A DNA stretch of 64,000 nucleotides, from contig JAFFSR010000221.1 in assembly GCA_017163975.1 (NCBI GenBank), forward strand, positions 2,046,001-2,110,000, read 5' to 3'. A model generated the notes under the pieces. The model was not told where the DNA came from. It searched no databases and worked only from the letters and a program-made list of their open reading frames with translations. A program made the translations under genes and the position numbers. Below are positions 60,154-64,000 of the stretch, piece by piece. Each line of letters opens with the position of its first letter. Position 1 is the stretch's first letter. Origin of the DNA: Anastatus disparis. Taxonomy: Eukaryota > Arthropoda > Insecta > Hymenoptera > Eupelmidae.

Positions 60154-63032
60154 TGTCTACTTAAATGCGTAATACCTAGTTTCTTTTAAGATATCTCACT
60201 GGCTTTGGCTATCGATTATTCTTACGCGTGATAAAAATTTTTCAACGGTATTTGACATTTTTTATTCCAAAAAATAGCATAATCGAGCTTTTATTAGATT
60301 TACAAAAGTTTTTAATCGAATTTACGGCAAGAAATTTTAATTTTAATTTAGTTTATTTTTATTTTCATTTGTAAACATTTTATTTATCAAAATAATTAAG
60401 GATAATAAAGTTATTGTCTCAGTTCAATAAATAAATTATAAGCTTAAAAGTATTTCCAAGAATATGCGAAAATGTATTGCTACGAAATAAAATTAAATGA
60501 ATTTATCAAATAAAGTTTATTTAAATAATAATTTTATTTAAAATTTTAACAAAATAATAAATTTTCTTTTTTCTTTTGCAGAAACAAGAGAACTATGATT
60601 CAGGCGTATCGCCAGGAACTTCACCGGATCGTCAATCACCCAGCACGAATACTTCGACAGCACCAAATAGCCGTAGATCATCGGTCGAAGAAGCTGCTAA
60701 TGCCGTGAAACAAGATAACGTTGTCATTAAACAAGAAAAAATTGACTACAATGACTGTAATGAAAACAATGCCGACATCGTCGAAATTATGTCGGAGCAG
60801 CTCACGTGTCCTGTTTGCGCATTCACGTCTGAGAACAGGTACTTTTTTTTTTTTTTTTTTTTTTTGGTTTTGTACTTGATTTTACATCTTTTTATCAACT
60901 TGGTTCGATTTCGTAATTAATTTATTTAAAGAATGTTTATTATTAATTTTTTTCTTTTTTTTTTCGAATTAACAGATTTCAATTATCTTTTTTTATTAAA
61001 TTTTTTCCGTTTCGTACTTAATTTTATATTTTTTTTAAATTAACTTATTCAATTTTGTAATTAATTTATTTAAAAAATGTGTATTATTAGTTTGACTTTA
61101 TATTTTTTTTATTTGTTAAAATTGTAATTTTTCAATCAACGATAACTAATATATCTCGTTCAATATTTCAGGCTAACATTTTCAGAACATCTACAAATTC
61201 ATTGTCCAAAAACGAGCGACTCGCAAAAATTCACTAATTCTGTGATGGATCAATTATCCAATGGCGATGCAGCTAACAATCCCGAAGATGATAGGTATGC
61301 AGAATCACCTGTGTCAAATCACGAAGAGCATCCGGAGAAAGAAGATGCAGTAAAAGAACCAGGATTAAGAGTGCCACGCGTTAATTCTCAAGGCAAAGTG
61401 AAAACTTTCAAGTGCAAACAGTGTAATTACGTCACAATTACAAAAATTGATTTCTGGGAACACACGCGTGTACATATTAAACCAGAAAAAGTTCTCACAT
61501 GCCCGAAATGTCCGTTTATCACGGAATACAAACACCATTTGGAATATCACATACGCAATCATGTTGGGTCAAAGCCTTATACGTGCAACGAATGTTCATA
61601 CACGTGTGTAAATAAGTCAATGCTCAACAGTCATCTGAAATCTCACTCGGCTGTTTATCAATTCAGATGCGCTGATTGCGTGTATTCAACGAAATATTGT
61701 CACTCGCTAAAGCTTCACTTAAGGAAATATCGACATAATCCAGCTATGGTACTTAACCCAGATGGTACGCCAAATCCTTATCCAATTATCGACGTTTATG
61801 GAACAAGACGAGGACCTAAACCAAAACCAAAGAAGACAAATGATACCAATAATATTGGACAGCCACAACCTAGTACGTCAAATGTGCCAGCAACAGTAAC
61901 CAGCAGTACTTTAGCTAATAATATTATGTCTACAATGATGACGCAAGCAGGTCCATCTACGTCAACACAAGCAACAACGGTTCCTACACCAACAGCAGTT
62001 GCACCTATCATCAACTCATTCCAATTTAACCCAGTGATGAACGGTCTCAAAAACATGGGCAATGTCAATGCCTTTAATACATTCAATGGAGCTGTTAACC
62101 CTAACGGTATGGTTTTACCAGCGGCGAATGGTCTCGTTGCAGGTTTTCCATTCTTTAGCGGCTTTCCATTTACCAATCCATTTAGATTTAATGCTAATAA
62201 TCTTAATCTTCCGATGGGTCAACATTTTATGAATAATGCTGCTGAGCCAATGATGTCAAGTGAATTTGTAAATGGAAACTTTAATGCCGAAGCAGCGAAT
62301 ACGTCCATGACCACTGAAACAGCTGAAGAAGCTTATGATTTAAGAGTGGTTACTCCACCAAATATTCGAAAGATTGGAGAACCTGAAGTTACATCTGCTC
62401 CATTGGATCTTACTAAATTACAACAAAATCATCAAATGACTGACAATACTCAGCAAATTAACAACGTTGATCATGATTTCACTCACGATAATAATACTAG
62501 CAGCAGTATAATCAGTAACAATAATAACGACACGATTACCGCCAACAACAATTTCAGCAATAACATACACGAAGTTATGAATCTTGCACAAGCTGCTGCA
62601 AACCCCACAAATACACCGCCAAAAAATATGAAAAACAGAAGAAAAGGTAAAGCGGTCAAATTGGAAAACGGTTTCTATCAATATAATGATTCCGATGAAA
62701 ATATGCAGCTTGAATCGCAAGATAGTCCCATGCAACAATGTCCAGTATCGCCAAGTCCAGAAAGAATTGAAGTTAAAACACCTACGGCTTCGCCAACGTC
62801 ACAAGCACCTTTAAATAGTACAACTAGTGCAACGAAGACAGGCAAATTGAGTCCAGAGAATAATGAATATCATTGCACTTTCTGTGATTTGAGATTTGGT
62901 AATCATGTCATGTATGTAGTGCATATGGGTCTCCACGATTCTATTGAACCGTTCAAATGCAACATGTGTGGCACACATTGTAAAGATGAAGTATATTTTC
63001 ACCTACACATGTTGGAGAAACCGCATTATTGA
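59293..63032 (+). CDS. hb: Hunchback gap-gene C2H2 zinc-finger transcription factor
   Basis: Coding exons are 59293-59556, 60582-60838 and 61172-63032 (2382 nt, 793 aa). The start is [10 protein letters not shown], 8 nt after the acceptor. A Gln/His-rich and Thr-rich N-terminus (poly-Thr from an ACA repeat) leads to seven C2H2 fingers: one at residues 164-184, split by the last intron; a block of four at 253-275, 283-304, 310-332 and 338-362 (FKCKQCNY..., LTCPKCPF..., YTCNECSY..., FRCADCVY...); and the C-terminal pair at 740-762 and 768-792. A basic [12 protein letters not shown] box follows the central block (384-395). PLDLTK (583-588) resembles a CtBP-binding PxDLS motif. The central block binds DNA and the C-terminal pair mediates dimerisation in this family. 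Hunchback patterns the anterior-posterior axis and neuroblast timing in the nucleus. Family identity is certain; the assignment of the 5' exons is not. Confidence 0.97.
60113..60151. repeat. (TA)n microsatellite in hunchback intron 2
   Basis: TA dinucleotide tract of about 38 bp between the first and second coding exons. Poly(T) tracts also sit just inside the introns near 59600 and 60843. Confidence 0.9.
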
Positions 63033-64000
63033 ATGATTGATATTTAAATTAAAATTTATCACTTACGGCTAACTTAGGAATTAATAAAATTCATTTTTAT
63101 TAGATTATTCTGAATATTTACCTTCTTTTTTTATATTATTTACTTTCAAACAAAGAGTTGAAAATCAGCTATTGATTTTTAAAATTTAATAATTGATTTT
63201 TAAGTTAGCCTTCAATTCACTGTCATTCTTTTGTAAAAAAAAGTCATCTGACTAATATTATAAAAAAGAAAATTAATAATTTCTTTCTTTTTTACACAAA
63301 AAAAAAAAAAAAAATTCGTTAAAAAATAAAAAAAAAATTTTTTTTTATACTTAATAATTTACTATGTACATAGTATTAGCAATTATGCGATATATCTACA
63401 ACGTATTTTTCGTATAATTTTTCGTTTTTCGAGACACGTTTAATATTTGCAGAGATAAAGTTAATATAAATATAATAATTAAATATCTCTGCATTCTAGT
63501 CAAAAAGACTATTTAAAAGTAATAGACGCTTTAAGTGTCAAGAAAGCGTGCAATTTTTTAAAAATCAAATAGTCAATTAAATTTGTTTTTGCACTTACAA
63601 AAATACCAAAGACGATTGTATACAATATTTTGAGATGCATATAAAAAAATTAATATGTAAAATGCAATTTCTGTTATTTCACTTTTTTTAAATTTTATTA
63701 TTTTTTTTTATAAGTAAGGAAGTTTTAGTTATAAATTTGAAGCAATTAGTTACAAACTATAAACTTTATTGATAAAAAGTGTATGATTGTACATTGTGAA
63801 AAATTTGAAAAACGAAAACTTCCATAAATTTTTATATATAAATTAATTTACATATATTATTTAGCTATATGAAGAAATTGCAAAGATTTTTTCGTCAAAG
63901 ATTTGTATACAATTTTGTCAAATATTTTCTGTGAATGCATTTAAGGCTGTATGATTAATTATAAACTCATTAAGTTAAAATTAAAGTCGAGTCGTCTAAT
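63033..64000 (+). other. hb: Hunchback 3' UTR and downstream flank
   Basis: AT-rich sequence after the stop, with a first candidate poly(A) signal AATAAA at 63083. A perfect Pumilio-type site follows further on, so a longer transcript is likely. The window ends without another gene. Confidence 0.55.
63365..63372 (+). promoter_or_regulatory. hb: Pumilio-type site UGUACAUA in the hunchback 3' UTR
   Basis: TGTACATA exactly matches the UGUANAUA consensus of Pumilio-family proteins. In Drosophila, Nanos/Pumilio repress hunchback mRNA through 3' UTR sites, so the position is meaningful. No clear box-A GTTGT lies nearby. Confidence 0.45.

Noticed and set aside
61796..62738. Minus-strand frames opposite hunchback exon 4
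   Set aside because: They mirror the real hunchback coding exon and have no domain of their own.

Overview
This is an AT-rich animal nuclear window with small spliced genes, many short inverted-repeat elements and tRNA-derived SINEs. Gene content (an insect-type hunchback, a tandem cluster of secreted histidine acid phosphatases of the hymenopteran venom-acid-phosphatase type, and a first-class acyl-CoA desaturase) points to an insect, most likely a hymenopteran and perhaps a parasitoid wasp. The species is inferred, not read from the sequence. All recognised genes lie on the + strand.

Layout. From 1 to about 19.2 kb I recognise no protein gene. This part holds AT-rich and purine/pyrimidine-rich spacer, two SINEs (2.54 and 15.02 kb), a 345-bp dispersed repeat present twice (9.1 and 14.4 kb), and a 2.2-kb fold-back element with very long inverted arms (16.8-19.0 kb). 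A five-exon acyl-CoA desaturase follows (19.3-21.5 kb; 333 aa, all three His boxes intact). From 21.5 to 31.6 kb there is spacer with several near-perfect hairpins, two adjacent related fold-back elements (23.8-24.4 kb), a SINE and a long purine-rich tract.

From 31.7 to 49.2 kb there is a tandem array of histidine acid phosphatase genes: four complete six-exon genes (33.3, 38.4, 41.6 and 46.2 kb) with identical intron phases. It also holds an orphan first exon with its promoter (31.85 kb), an orphan 3' end (44.76 kb) and an orphan upstream module (49.0 kb). The copies differ in a catalytic residue, in C-terminal length and in splice donor, and look mosaic, as expected for recent birth-and-death evolution with gene conversion.

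From 50.6 to 51.9 kb there is a compact repeat complex: a fold-back, a GC-rich island, a 277-bp hairpin and ten 20-bp tandem repeats. The rest is the hunchback locus. A candidate non-coding first exon lies at about 52.68-53.09 kb and a second candidate promoter near 54.19 kb. A 6-kb first intron carries two SINE fragments and a fold-back element. Three coding exons (59.29-63.03 kb) encode 793 aa with seven C2H2 fingers, and the 3' UTR contains a perfect Pumilio-type site.

The three loci have no obvious joint pathway. The phosphatases and the desaturase are lineage-specific effector or metabolic families; hunchback is a gap-gene transcription factor. Exon limits were assigned by eye from splice signals, reading frame and paralogue comparison; no alignment or expression data were available.
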